A DNA stretch of 64,000 nt from DRWZ01 sp964601505 (GCA_964601505.1 CAZRNR010000001.1:1-64000); one strand, 5' to 3'; shown: positions 33,841 through 43,799, numbered from the stretch's first letter. The notes: generated by a model not told the origin, from the letters alone. Program-made: numbers and translations.

Positions 33841-35565
33841 GTGAAACAGTTAAAAAATCTTATTCCTTTGATCACACTTTTATCTTGTGCTTCAAAACAC
33901 GTCCAGATTGTACAGACTCAACAACAAGATTTAAAACCATTGAATAATGCAAAAATTGATACCTACGAGTTGGAGTATCAGTCTAATCTTTCTTCTTTTG
34001 TCCTGAAAAATGGCTGGAGTGTTGAAATATTTGAACCAATAATTAATAGCGAAGAGGAATGGTATAAATCTCCAGAAGATAGAGATGTTTATGAAATTGA
34101 TGAAATTTTTTCGGAAATACTTACGAGAGATGAGTTTCCGGCATTCCTGACGAAGTTTGATAGCTGGTTTTTGGAAGGTTATGGAAAATATAATATCCCA
34201 GTTGAACTCAACAAATATGTTGAGTATTATATTTATCTTTTTACTGAAACTAGGTTTAGAGAACATTATGAAAAGTGGCTACGCAGGTATTTTGCTTATT
34301 CTGGTATAATAAGAAATATTCTTGTATCTCAGGGTTTACCTGATGATATGGTCTTTGTTGCCATGGCTGAATCTGGTTTCTCTAATAGAGCTGTTTCTCC
34401 TATGGGAGCTGTTGGAATGTGGCAGTTCATATATGGAACCGGAATAAGATATGGCCTAAGGGTGGATGATTGGGTTGATGAAAGAAGAGATATATTTCTT
34501 TCAACCATTGCTGCTTCAAACTATCTGAAGGAACTTTATCAAATGTTTGGACATTGGTATTTAGCATGGGCTGCATATAATGCTGGTGAGAAAAGAATAG
34601 AGAAAGCTCTGAGAATCACAAAGAGCAAAGATTTTTGGGAAATTCTACGTAAAGGAGCTATACCAAAAGAAACTGCCGGTTATGTTCCAAAGATAATAGC
34701 CCTCGCTCTTATAACAAAGAACCTTGAAAAATTCGGTTTTAAAAAATTGGATTACTACAAGGAACCGATAGAAATAGATAATGTAAGGATATCCTTTCCC
34801 CTTGATATATTCTCCATTGCTGCTTTATGTAATTGTTCGGTGGAAGATATCTATGAACTTAATCCGCATCTTAAAAACCCAGTAACTCCACCATATGAGA
34901 TAAATCTGAATGTCCCAAAAGGTAAAGGTAAAAATCTTCAGGAGAAACTTGCTTATATACAACAAAACTTTTCTGTATCATATGATAAATACTATAGTAT
35001 TAGTTTCTCTCCATACCCAGATGAAAACTTTTCTAAAAAGATCATTGCAGGAGTACTCTCATTGATACCAAAAAAACAGATACATACGGCTAATCTTAAC
35101 GAATTTCTTTCAGATGGGATGAATGGCTTTGAGATAAATCAAGATGGTTCAATAAGCATACCAGTTGAGGTTTATGTCAGGTCTTTTATAACATATAAGG
35201 TAAAGAAAAATGAGAGTATATTTAAGATCTCTAGAAGATTCGGAGTCAAACCTGAGGATATAATTAGGATGAATAATTTGGCAAGTATAAAATCTATCAA
35301 ACCGGGCATGATTATAAAAATACCTGTAAATTATCGTAAAGTAGAGACCAAGAGTACAATTCACAAAACCAGTGTTCGTAGAAATGCCGATAGTGTGTCT
35401 TCTACCTCAGTGGTTATCCATAGGGTTAAAAAAGGAGAAACTCTTGAGAAGATATCAAAGAAGTATGGAGTTAGTGTTGAAAGTATTAGGAGATTCAACA
35501 ATTTGAAAGTTTCGTCGAAGTTAAAACAAGGTCAGATATTAAGAATACCTGTTAGGTTCTCATAG
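33841..35565 (+). CDS. MltD-like membrane-bound lytic transglycosylase with LysM domains
   Basis: 574 residues from GTG 33841; a frame from 33805 is open. The chosen start gives a clean lipoprotein signal with LITLLSC. The family-1 SLT domain has catalytic Glu in VFVAMAESGFSNRAVSPMGAVGMWQFI and AAYNAGEKRI downstream. A first LysM-like segment (FSIAALCNCSVEDIYELNPHL) is followed by two clear LysM repeats at about 435-480 and 525-570 (YKVKKNESIFKISRRFGVKP; HRVKKGETLEKISKKYGVSV). It cleaves peptidoglycan glycan strands to 1,6-anhydro ends while LysM holds the wall. It follows two TPR genes and probably acts with them. Confidence 0.9.
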   Translation: MKQLKNLIPLITLLSCASKHVQIVQTQQQDLKPLNNAKIDTYELEYQSNLSSFVLKNGWSVEIFEPIINSEEEWYKSPEDRDVYEIDEIFSEILTRDEFPAFLTKFDSWFLEGYGKYNIPVELNKYVEYYIYLFTETRFREHYEKWLRRYFAYSGIIRNILVSQGLPDDMVFVAMAESGFSNRAVSPMGAVGMWQFIYGTGIRYGLRVDDWVDERRDIFLSTIAASNYLKELYQMFGHWYLAWAAYNAGEKRIEKALRITKSKDFWEILRKGAIPKETAGYVPKIIALALITKNLEKFGFKKLDYYKEPIEIDNVRISFPLDIFSIAALCNCSVEDIYELNPHLKNPVTPPYEINLNVPKGKGKNLQEKLAYIQQNFSVSYDKYYSISFSPYPDENFSKKIIAGVLSLIPKKQIHTANLNEFLSDGMNGFEINQDGSISIPVEVYVRSFITYKVKKNESIFKISRRFGVKPEDIIRMNNLASIKSIKPGMIIKIPVNYRKVETKSTIHKTSVRRNADSVSSTSVVIHRVKKGETLEKISKKYGVSVESIRRFNNLKVSSKLKQGQILRIPVRFS

Positions 35566-35679
35566 AGTCTTTCTCTCTTATCAAATCAATTGTGAGTGAT
35601 TCATTATGTTTCCTATTTATACAGTTTATTTTCTGTATATTCATTGTTTTCTGGACATCTTTTTATTTATCCTTGTATT

Positions 35680-36105
35680 ATGAGGTTTAATGTTGTTGGC
35701 ATGAAGGTTTTAGGTCAGGAAGGGAATATCATAAAAATAAGCCATCCAGAGGGGGGGTGCCGCGTATGTAGTGAAGGTTTTTTTGGTTATTATGATAAAA
35801 ATAATGCAAGATCCTTCTTTGAATTTGTTTTTTCTAAGGAACATCAGGGACCACCTGGTTATGCTCATGGGGGATATATAGCCCTTTTCTTGGATGAAGT
35901 TATGAGTTTTTCTACATACGATTATTTTCCTGCACTCCTTGGAAAGATTGAAATTATGTATAAGAAGTCCGTACCACTTAATCAAAAAGTCTTGTTTGAA
36001 TCAGAAATTAAGAAAGTAGATACAAGAAAAATTTTCGTCTCGGGATCTATAACCATTGATGGAAAAAAAATCGTTGAGTCACATGGGGTTTATGTGAGAA
36101 TATGA
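35680..36105 (+). CDS. PaaI/hotdog-fold thioesterase-like protein
   Basis: 141 residues from ATG 35680; a longer frame from 35596 adds a Tyr/Phe/Ser-rich tail with no family likeness. The hotdog signature is GPPGYAHGGYIALFLDEVMSF, followed by strands IEIMYKKSVPLNQKVLFESEI and KIFVSGSITIDGKKIVES. Members hydrolyse acyl-CoA or acyl-ACP thioesters; the substrate is unknown. An N-terminal pair of Cys in GGCRVCSEG is unusual. The gene stands between the transglycosylase and a gene-free stretch. Confidence 0.7.
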   Translation: MRFNVVGMKVLGQEGNIIKISHPEGGCRVCSEGFFGYYDKNNARSFFEFVFSKEHQGPPGYAHGGYIALFLDEVMSFSTYDYFPALLGKIEIMYKKSVPLNQKVLFESEIKKVDTRKIFVSGSITIDGKKIVESHGVYVRI

Positions 36106-36747
36106 TTTATATATCTCTCAGTTGAGAATATGAATAATTTTTCAAAATTACAAGTGTATTCTAAAATATTTTGTTAATGTAATGTTTTTCATTTCATCAA
36201 TTTCTAACATTCTTATCATTTATCAGCTGTCTTGGAAATTCGGTAATTCTAAACGATTTATTTTATTTTCAAATGAGCTTTACTTTGTATGAACATTGGA
36301 TCACGAGGGATTTAAAAAATTTTTATGATAAAACCTAAACTTAACTTAAAATAGTATTGCGTATCTGAATTTTCTCTTACATTGGTTCCTAAAATTGCTC
36401 TATTGTGAAATTCAATTCTATTGATTAAATCTCTTTTTTCAAGAGAACATTCAAAATTGCAATAAAGAAATACTAAAAGTTTTATTGTTCTGAAGTGATT
36501 ATATAGGTAGTTTCCCGAATTGTATTTATTTTATGGGACACAATTTTTGCCGAAGTGCTCTTCTGAAATATTTCGATCTTTCAAGATACCTTATATCTTT
36601 ATTGGCGAAACAATTAAATTCTGATATTTACTTATGTTATTGCTTAATTGGGAATAATCTGTTAGATGAACATATAAAAGAGAAAAGCGCCATTTTTTAT
36701 TCAAAAAGTTTTTATATTTTGATTTGCTGGAATGGTCTTTGCTTAGA
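36106..36747. other. Intergenic region
   Basis: About 640 bp of low-complexity AT-rich DNA with stop codons in every frame except a 74-codon frame at 36533-36757, which overlaps the end of the radical SAM gene and shows no protein-like pattern. I see no RNA or repeat of note. Confidence 0.45.
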
Positions 36748-37914
36748 TCACGTATAGATATGACTTGATATTATCATCTCGTCTTCTTTAGTGATATAGC
36801 AAGCCGGATCGCTACCGGAAATTTCTCCTGTAGCAAGATAGGCTCTTGGTCTGAAACCACCGCATACATCCACAAACTTACATTCTCCGCATCTTCCTGT
36901 TAATTTTCTTCGGCCACTTCTCAAGAAATCCAAAATATTTGATGATGTGTTCCAGATTTCCGAGAAATTTTTTTCTCTAACATTCCCTAATGAGAAGTCT
37001 AACCAGAATTGGCTTAAGTGAACATTCCCCCTATGATCTATGACTGCTATCCTCTTCCCAGTTCCATCACCTCCCTGAATCTTAAGTCTTTCATATATAT
37101 ACTTTGCATTTTCTATTTCTCCATTCCTTATCTGGTATGCTATCAGATATATTCCATCACAAGGGTTGTCCACAGTCAATATTTCCATCCTCAGTTTCTT
37201 TGCTTTTTCTATCACGTTTCCCATAATTCTCCTTGTTTCATCTGTCTGTAAGGAGTCGCCGCAGATGTTTTTCCCTCTTCCGGTTGTGATAAGATGGTAA
37301 ATGCAGAATCTTGAAACCCCAATGCTATCAGCCCATTCCAATATATCCATAAGTTCTCCAAGATTTCTTTTTGTTAGAGTAAGCCTGACGGAAACTCGTA
37401 CCCCGTTTCTGATGCAGTTTTTTATTCCATCCACAGATAGATTAAAACTTCCTTTCTTACCTCTAAATTCATCGTGTATCTTTTCATTCCCATCTATGCT
37501 TATACCAACATAGCTTGCACCGGAACTTTTTATTTTTTCTACTATTTTTTCATCTATGAGAGTTCCGTTTGTGGATAGTGCAGGTTCAATCCCTTTATCA
37601 CTTGCATAGCTGATTAAATCAAATATATCTTCTCTCATGAGAGGCTCTCCTCCAGAAAAGAGTATGACTGGGGACCCAAGTTCTGATAGATCATCTATTA
37701 TTTTTTTTACCTCTTGGGTGCTCAGCTCTTCCGGGTCTTTTTTTGTTTTAGCACTGTAATAACAGTGTTTGCAAAAGAGGTTGCATACAGATGTGATGTT
37801 AAAAACTATAACGGGACAATACTTGCCATCCTTCTTGAAAGAGTGTCCTGTACCATATCTTAATTTATCGGACTTGCTTTCCCTTTGCGTTAAAAGCTTT
37901 GTAACTCCTATCAT
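36748..37914 (-). CDS. AhbC-like radical SAM/SPASM enzyme (12,18-didecarboxysiroheme deacetylase or NirJ-type)
   Basis: 388 residues. The start MIGVTKLLTQRESKSDKLRYG, the radical SAM CNLFCKHCYYS and the SAM-binding ILFSGGEPLMRED match AhbC closely, as do IEPALSTNGTLID, ISIDGNEKIHDEFRG, FCIYHLITTGRGKN and ILTVDNPCDG. The C-terminal SPASM cluster is GRCGECKFVDVCGG with a late DPACY. AhbC removes two acetate side chains of didecarboxysiroheme in the siroheme-dependent heme route; NirJ does a related step in heme d1. Both would need other ahb/nir genes, which are not in the window. A second radical SAM/SPASM gene lies upstream on the same strand. Confidence 0.75.
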   Translation of the reverse strand: MIGVTKLLTQRESKSDKLRYGTGHSFKKDGKYCPVIVFNITSVCNLFCKHCYYSAKTKKDPEELSTQEVKKIIDDLSELGSPVILFSGGEPLMREDIFDLISYASDKGIEPALSTNGTLIDEKIVEKIKSSGASYVGISIDGNEKIHDEFRGKKGSFNLSVDGIKNCIRNGVRVSVRLTLTKRNLGELMDILEWADSIGVSRFCIYHLITTGRGKNICGDSLQTDETRRIMGNVIEKAKKLRMEILTVDNPCDGIYLIAYQIRNGEIENAKYIYERLKIQGGDGTGKRIAVIDHRGNVHLSQFWLDFSLGNVREKNFSEIWNTSSNILDFLRSGRRKLTGRCGECKFVDVCGGFRPRAYLATGEISGSDPACYITKEDEMIISSHIYT

Positions 37915-38316
37915 ATTTGCTTCTCGCAGAACATTAAAAACTTTTATTTAGGACGCTGGTATAGAAAATTTTAACACAAAAATCAACCAGCAAGCTAAAT
38001 TTACAATTTTTAATGGTTCTGAATCTGTTCTTGAATTTCTTTAATATTTGTTTTGGAATTATTAGTTGAATCTTCATATTTGAAACCTGAGATTTGATGA
38101 ATGAGAAGAGAGACGATAGTGTTCTGCCTGATTGCAAAGTATGATTGATAATAAATGATAGCAAATATGAGAGTATAGTATTGGTAGGGCGTGATGATTT
38201 TTTGTTTTAATTTGCCCCCAAGCAAAATTTTGGATGCTTCTTGAAACTCAATGTATCAGCCTTACAAAAAACCAATTCATTTTTTCCTTCTTGGATCAAG
38301 TATGTATTAGAATTCC
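37915..38316. other. Intergenic region between two radical SAM genes
   Basis: 400 bp separate the two minus-strand genes. Short overlapping frames occur but none look like protein. A CCCCCAAGC/GCTTC stretch near 38215-38245 may be structured. No promoter can be named with confidence. Confidence 0.4.
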
Positions 38317-39459
38317 TCACTGCTCCCATATGCAGGAAGGATCTTCTGAAAATGGATTTCCTTTGTAGGAGTATGCTCTGGCTCTTGAACCTCCGCATAT
38401 GTTCTTGTAATTACATCTACCGCATCTACCTTCAAGGAGTTCCGGTTTTCTAAGGTTTCTCATTAATGGATTTTGACGATATATTTCAGAAAGCGGTTTC
38501 TCACGAATATTTCCACATGATATAGGTAAGAAACCTGATGGAAAAACTTGGCCTAACTTGGATACAAAGACAAATCCCTTGCCTGAATTTATGTTCATTG
38601 GAGTTCTTGGTTCTCTTGGTTTCAAATTTTTATCTTTTACAATTCTGGTAAGTTTTTCTCTTAGAAAAAAGTATAAATCTCCAACTTTTATTGTTTTAGT
38701 GAAATCTTCTCCAAGCTTTTCCGCTGACATTCTCTGGAGGAATATTCTTTTGTATTGATGCCCTTCTGTAGTTTTTGTATACACAAAGTGTCCGGCATCA
38801 TAAAGAAAATTCATCACATCTTCATACTCTTGAGGAGATATTTGAAGACTATCTTCTGCACGCCCAACTTTTACGAGAAAAAAAAGACTCCATGTCATAG
38901 CACCCTTTTCCTGAACTATTGAGAATATATCCGCAAGTTCTGTCTTGTTGAGATTTGTAACTGTAGTATTTATTTGGATTTTTAGACCATTTTTTCTACA
39001 TGCATCCCACAGAAGCATCGTCCTCTGAAATACTCCATTTACTCCTCTGAAACTATCATGAGTTTGCTCAGATGCTCCATCTAAAGATATTGATATTGCC
39101 TTAACGCCTCTTTTTTTCATCTCTACTATCTCTTTTTCTCCAAACAAGGGGGTTACTGATGGAGAAAGAGATATAGGAAGTCCTTTTTTCACTCCATAAT
39201 CTACTATATCAAATATGTCTTCCCTCTTGAAAGGATCACCTCCAGTCAGGATAACGAGTGGGTAAGGTTTCCCAAAAGATTCTATGTCATCAAGTAGAGA
39301 CTTGGCCTCATCAAAACTTAACTCATCAGGATCTCTGAATGGAGAAGAGTTTGCTCTGCAGTGTTTGCACGCAAGATCACAAGAATATGTTACTTCCCAT
39401 ATGACCATGAATGGTTTCTTATTAAAATCAAAATTCGCAAATCTTATCCCTATATCCAT
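38317..39459 (-). CDS. Radical SAM/SPASM protein of the TIGR04053 type, AhbD-related
   Basis: 380 residues. Radical SAM motif CDLACKHCRA is preceded by PFMVIWEVTYS. ILTGGDPFKREDIF, LSPSVTPLFG, ISLDGASEQTHDSFRG and INTTVTNLNKTELADIF follow, with LFFLVKVGRA and TTEGHQYKRI. The C-terminal SPASM cluster reads GRCGRCNYKNICGGSRARAYS. These are hallmarks of the TIGR04053 group, related to heme-synthase AhbD and to PqqE-like enzymes. The activity of this group is not established. Sharing a strand with the AhbC-like gene suggests a tetrapyrrole role, which is inference. Confidence 0.72.
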   Translation of the reverse strand: MDIGIRFANFDFNKKPFMVIWEVTYSCDLACKHCRANSSPFRDPDELSFDEAKSLLDDIESFGKPYPLVILTGGDPFKREDIFDIVDYGVKKGLPISLSPSVTPLFGEKEIVEMKKRGVKAISISLDGASEQTHDSFRGVNGVFQRTMLLWDACRKNGLKIQINTTVTNLNKTELADIFSIVQEKGAMTWSLFFLVKVGRAEDSLQISPQEYEDVMNFLYDAGHFVYTKTTEGHQYKRIFLQRMSAEKLGEDFTKTIKVGDLYFFLREKLTRIVKDKNLKPREPRTPMNINSGKGFVFVSKLGQVFPSGFLPISCGNIREKPLSEIYRQNPLMRNLRKPELLEGRCGRCNYKNICGGSRARAYSYKGNPFSEDPSCIWEQ

Positions 39460-39520
39460 TTTACTACTTCTCCAAAAAATGTAAGATAAAATACAAATGC
39501 TTTTTCAAGCTTCAAAATGA

Positions 39521-39772
39521 ATGAGAAATTATTGCAAATTCTATTTCTTGTTTTTAACCTATCTCCTTTTCACTTTGTTTTGTCTCATGTCTTTCTTCGG
39601 TTTTGTTTTTTTGTTGACGTTCTTTGACTTGATGATGATATTTTTAAAAAGGAAATTGGAGAAATTAATAAAAATACGCAAAATGATTTTGTTTTTATTG
39701 TTCCATGTTTCTGATAAATCTTACGTTTTCAATGAAAATTATGATAATCTTGGTTTGAGTGGAGAAAAATAA
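39521..39772 (+). CDS. Possible small membrane protein
   Basis: An 83-codon frame: two hydrophobic stretches (FYFLFLTYLLFTLFCLMSFFGFVFLLTF), a Lys-rich turn and a short tail. It precedes the transglutaminase-like gene. Such F/L-rich frames arise easily in AT-rich DNA and there is no ribosome site, so it may not be real. Confidence 0.25.
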   Translation: MRNYCKFYFLFLTYLLFTLFCLMSFFGFVFLLTFFDLMMIFLKRKLEKLIKIRKMILFLLFHVSDKSYVFNENYDNLGLSGEK

Positions 39773-39826
39773 AAATTAAACTTGTATTTTGAAAGTCTTG
39801 AAGACTTTATCTCAAAAATACTCAAT

Positions 39827-41215
39827 ATGGCAAAGAAGTTATTTATAGGTATTTTCTTATTATTTGCCTTGACTTTTTCTTCTTACTATATTTTGTATAG
39901 TAGCAGGAAAAATCCAGATATAGTTGCAGAAGTTAGAAGCGAGTTTTGGCAGAAGATATCTATTCAAGGGCTTCCAATAGGATATCTCGTTGTAAGATCA
40001 AAAGATAAAAGTATTGAAGAAAATATGAATATGTTTATAAAAGCTTTAGGTTCTTCAAGAGAAGTGAAAACAAAACTTGTTTGGGAGAAGCAAAGTAATC
40101 TATCTATGAAGAGTTTGATATTTGAACTATATACTGAAGGTTCAAGAAATGTCATCAAGGCATATGTCAAGGATAAAAAAATGGAAATACAAGTTGGAGA
40201 ATCTAAAAAATACTTTGATTTGGATAGCGATGTTTATACTGGTACCTCTTATATATTCATAATAAGCTCTCTTTTGAAATCTAAGAACTTTAAATCTTTT
40301 GAGTTGCTCTACTTTGATCCATCTGTTTTAAGACTTGATAAATTAAAGATAAAATATGAGGGAAAAGAAAATGGATTTATAGTTCTATCTAAATCATTTG
40401 CAGGTGTGAATTCTAAAATTTACTTTTCTGAAAGCGGAGATTTTGTAAGGGAATATGGACCAGCGGGGATAACACTGGAAAAATCATCTTATGATTCGGT
40501 TATTTCCTCTTTAAGCAAATCAGATATTGATATAATATTCTCTACTTCTTCAAAAGCCTATGGTAATCTTCCATATATTGATGATAGAAGAAAAATATCT
40601 TATGTCAAACTTCTTATTGAAGGAGTCGAAGATATCCCGAGTTTCTTTCCTTTTCAGAAGGTATCAAAAGAGACAGCATCAGGAGTTACAAGGATTTATG
40701 TTGAGTTAGAAAAAAGTTATCTTGAGCAGAAAGATGTTCCTGATATGTATGTTAAGCCTGAACCATTGATTGAATCTGATTCAAAAGAGTTGAAAGCCGT
40801 AAGTGAAAAAATAACTGGTTCTAAACGTGCGGAGATCGCTAAGAATGTTTCCGATTGGGTTTACAGAAATTTAGAGAAAGCTTCTGTTCTATCCATGCCA
40901 TCAGCGTTAGAAGTTTTGAGAACGCGTAAAGGGGACTGTAATGAGCATGCTATTCTTACTGTTGCTATTTTAAGATCTCTGGGAATTCCTTCCAGGGTTG
41001 CTTTTGGACTTGTATATGATAGTGGTTCTTTCTTCTATCATGCATGGGTTGAGTTCCACGATGGAGACAAATGGGTAAGTTTTGATCCAACATGGGGTTT
41101 ATTCCCTGCGGATATATTGAGAATTAAAATCGGAGATGGTAACGTATCGGAGTGGGTTGAGGTTCTAAAATATGTCGGAAAGGTAAAAATAACTTTTCTT
41201 GAGTGGAAGATATAA
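39827..41215 (+). CDS. Membrane-anchored transglutaminase-like protein
   Basis: 462 residues from ATG 39827, where an N-terminal anchor (KKLFIGIFLLFALTFSSYYILY) begins; a TTG 15 codons upstream is the alternative. The first 300 or so residues are beta-rich and unrecognised. The C-terminal transglutaminase-like core has the triad Cys in RKGDCNEHAILTVAILRSLG (about residue 371), His in FFYHAWVEF (about 405) and Asp in SFDPTWGLFPAD (about 420). Bacterial members act as cysteine proteases or amidases in the periplasm. It is followed by mpl, so a wall-related substrate is possible but unproven. Confidence 0.78.
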   Translation: MAKKLFIGIFLLFALTFSSYYILYSSRKNPDIVAEVRSEFWQKISIQGLPIGYLVVRSKDKSIEENMNMFIKALGSSREVKTKLVWEKQSNLSMKSLIFELYTEGSRNVIKAYVKDKKMEIQVGESKKYFDLDSDVYTGTSYIFIISSLLKSKNFKSFELLYFDPSVLRLDKLKIKYEGKENGFIVLSKSFAGVNSKIYFSESGDFVREYGPAGITLEKSSYDSVISSLSKSDIDIIFSTSSKAYGNLPYIDDRRKISYVKLLIEGVEDIPSFFPFQKVSKETASGVTRIYVELEKSYLEQKDVPDMYVKPEPLIESDSKELKAVSEKITGSKRAEIAKNVSDWVYRNLEKASVLSMPSALEVLRTRKGDCNEHAILTVAILRSLGIPSRVAFGLVYDSGSFFYHAWVEFHDGDKWVSFDPTWGLFPADILRIKIGDGNVSEWVEVLKYVGKVKITFLEWKI

Positions 41216-41267
41216 AAATCCCAAAAAAAGTATATGTTAGAATGATTTATCAAAATTGAGAAAAATA

Positions 41268-42665
41268 ATGAGTAGGGGCAGAGCTCACATAATAGGCGTT
41301 TGTGGAACAGCAATGGGTGGAGTTGCTGTTATCCTCAAAGAACTCGGCTTTGATGTCTCTGGATCGGATGCTATGTTCTTTCCTCCTATTTCTCTTCAGC
41401 TTGAAAAATATGGAATTAAGACATATCAATTTCACCAGGAAAATGTTAAGGACAAGGATATAATTGTTGTCGGTAATTCTGTTGGAAAAGATAATCCGGA
41501 GGTCCTTCAAGCTCAGGCTATGGGTAAGAGACTTTATTCCTACCCAGAGATAATAAATGAATTTTTTGGGAAGAAAGATTTTTTCGTTATAGCTGGAACT
41601 CACGGTAAGACAACAACTACGTCTCTGACCGCTTATATCCTGTGGAGGGCTGGATTTAATCCTTCTTTTCTTGTCGGAGGAATCCCTATAAACTTTGGAG
41701 TGAGTGCCAAAGTTAATTCGGGTGATATTTTTGTAATAGAAGGAGATGAATACAATACTTCATTTCTTGATAAAAGACCTAAATTTTTCCATTTCAAACC
41801 AAAGAGAGCTGTTATAGGTCCGGTTGAGGTTGACCATGTTGATATGTATGATACATTTGATGACTATAAAAAAGCATTTGAGGATTTTGCGAGGACCGTT
41901 GAAGAGCGTTTGTCTTATTTTAACTCTCAGGTCGTAAGCTCTATTGCAGGCTCATCTGGTGCAAAAGTGAAGCTTTCATACAGTTATGAAAATCCCGCCG
42001 ATTTTTATCCAAAAGATATAAGAAAGTTAGATATAGGATATTCATTTCTTGTTCCCGGATATGATGATTACCGCTTTACAATCAAAATTTTAGGAAGACA
42101 TAATATAGTCAATGCGCTTTCAGTCTTTGCTTTACTCAATGATATGGTTCCTCCTAATGATTTTGTAGAATATTTAAGAGATTTTCATGGAGTTAAGAGG
42201 CGACTTGAAGTTCTCTATTCTTCAAAAAGGGTTTATATTATAGATGATTTTGCCCATCATCCTACCGAAATAGAGACAGGTATTTTATCTTTGAGGGAGT
42301 TTTTTGATATCGTTATTGTTGCTTTTGAACCTCGTTCTTATACTTCAAGAACAATTTATCATCAAGAAGGTTTTAAAAGGTCGTTTGAATTAGCTGATGC
42401 TGTCTTTATAGGAAAGATATTTAGAGAAGAAAGAATACCCCCTGAAAAGAGGCTTAATCCAAACGATATTGTTTCTCATCTCCAGAAGAAGGGAGTCTAT
42501 AGTGTCTATTCAGAAAATGTTTCAGATAAAATTTTAGATTATATAGGTAGTAGATACACCAGGACTGAAAAGAAGATCGTGATTGTTTTTATGACAAGCG
42601 GAGACTTCTACGGAGAGAGAGAAAAGTTTGTTGCTGAGTTCAGAAAAATCATATCTGTAGTTTGA
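41268..42665 (+). CDS. mpl: Mpl-like UDP-N-acetylmuramate tripeptide ligase
   Basis: 465 residues from ATG 41268 (TTG 41256 possible). N-terminal HIIGVCGTAMGGVAVILKELGFDVSGSD and PPISLQLEKYGI, ATP loop AGTHGKTTTTSL, EGDEYNTSFLDKRPKFFHFKP and AHHPTEIETGI at the adenylate domain. GVCGTAMG and EGDEY.T.F.DKR separate Mpl from MurC. Mpl joins recycled L-Ala-D-Glu-mDAP tripeptide to UDP-MurNAc in peptidoglycan recycling. It would use fragments released by enzymes such as the MltD-like transglycosylase. MurC is the alternative, and in some lineages such proteins may serve as MurC. Confidence 0.8.
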   Translation: MSRGRAHIIGVCGTAMGGVAVILKELGFDVSGSDAMFFPPISLQLEKYGIKTYQFHQENVKDKDIIVVGNSVGKDNPEVLQAQAMGKRLYSYPEIINEFFGKKDFFVIAGTHGKTTTTSLTAYILWRAGFNPSFLVGGIPINFGVSAKVNSGDIFVIEGDEYNTSFLDKRPKFFHFKPKRAVIGPVEVDHVDMYDTFDDYKKAFEDFARTVEERLSYFNSQVVSSIAGSSGAKVKLSYSYENPADFYPKDIRKLDIGYSFLVPGYDDYRFTIKILGRHNIVNALSVFALLNDMVPPNDFVEYLRDFHGVKRRLEVLYSSKRVYIIDDFAHHPTEIETGILSLREFFDIVIVAFEPRSYTSRTIYHQEGFKRSFELADAVFIGKIFREERIPPEKRLNPNDIVSHLQKKGVYSVYSENVSDKILDYIGSRYTRTEKKIVIVFMTSGDFYGEREKFVAEFRKIISVV

Positions 42666-42698
42666 TTCTTATTTTGTAAGAATCACTAATATAAATAG

Positions 42699-43799
42699 AT
42701 GTCCGATGAAGAAAAAAGAGAAACCTATAAGCCTTTACTTTCTGATGAAGAAGTAAGGCGTGCAAGGGAGATTTTCAGAGGTTATTCCGAAAAATGGAAA
42801 AGTGTGGGATCACTTTTTGTTAGAACTAAGAGAGAAAAGATCGTTGATGTAAAGGAAATACAGAATAAAATCTTGAAACTCAAAAAGGAAAAAGGAGCTT
42901 TGATTTTGAGTCACAATTATATGCTCATTGAGATCCAAGAAATAGCAGATTTTGTTGGAGACTCATTAGAGCTTGCTATAAAAGCAGCTGAATCTCCAGA
43001 AAAGCTTATAGTCTTCTGTGGAGTCCATTTTATGGCCGAGGGAGTTAAAATCGTATCTCCAGAAAAGACTGTCCTTTTACCGCGTCTTGAAGCAGGGTGT
43101 TTCATGGCTGATATGATAAATACATCTGCTTTGATAAAGTTCAAGCAAAAGTATCCGGGTTTTCCCGTTGTCTGTTATATAAATACAGATGCCTCTGTGA
43201 AAGCTGAAAGTGATATATGTTGCACCTCTGCTAATGCCGTAAAAATAGTTGAATCAGTTAAATCAGATCAGATACTTTTTATACCAGATAGAAACCTTGG
43301 ACTTTATGTCCAAAGATTTACTACCAAAAAAATAATTCCTTGGGATGGATGGTGTAATGTTCATCACAGGTTCAGACCCGATGATATAAAGAAGTTGAGA
43401 GAAAGGGAACCAGATGTTATTGTAGTTGTGCATCCGGAGTGCTCACCGGAAGTTATAGACCTGGCAGATGAAGTCTTTTCAACAGGTGGAATGGTTAAAT
43501 TTGCTAAAGAAACTAAAAGTAAAAAGATAGCTTTTGCGACAGAAGAAGGACTTGTTGAAAGAATAAGAAGAGAAAATCCAGATAAGGTGATACTTTCTGT
43601 TGGTTCTCCAAAGACATGTGTCAATATGAAGTCAATAAGGATTCAAGACGTTCTTTCTTCTTTGGAGGAAGAAAAGTATAAGATAGAAGTTCCACCTGAT
43701 ATAATAGAGCGGGCTCGTATCCCGCTTATAAGAATGCTTGAAATCTCAAGGGGATCAGACTTTGTCAAAAAGATCTTTCATAAGCAAATATACTTATGA
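42699..43799 (+). CDS. nadA: Quinolinate synthase
   Basis: 366 residues. NadA condenses iminoaspartate with dihydroxyacetone phosphate to quinolinate in de novo NAD synthesis and carries a [4Fe-4S] cluster. The three ligands appear in LPRLEAGCFMAD, VVVHPECSPEVI and GSPKTCVNMKSIRIQDV. Other conserved parts are LSHNYMLIEIQEIADFVGDSL, VVCYINTDASVKAESDICCTSANA and FIPDRNLGLYV. It starts with about 35 extra residues before the core. No nadB or nadC is adjacent. The ATG of the next gene overlaps the stop (ATGA). Confidence 0.93.
   Translation: MSDEEKRETYKPLLSDEEVRRAREIFRGYSEKWKSVGSLFVRTKREKIVDVKEIQNKILKLKKEKGALILSHNYMLIEIQEIADFVGDSLELAIKAAESPEKLIVFCGVHFMAEGVKIVSPEKTVLLPRLEAGCFMADMINTSALIKFKQKYPGFPVVCYINTDASVKAESDICCTSANAVKIVESVKSDQILFIPDRNLGLYVQRFTTKKIIPWDGWCNVHHRFRPDDIKKLREREPDVIVVVHPECSPEVIDLADEVFSTGGMVKFAKETKSKKIAFATEEGLVERIRRENPDKVILSVGSPKTCVNMKSIRIQDVLSSLEEEKYKIEVPPDIIERARIPLIRMLEISRGSDFVKKIFHKQIYL

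Noticed and set aside
36533..36757. 74-codon ORF
   Set aside because: Overlaps the end of the AhbC-like gene and has no recognisable pattern.
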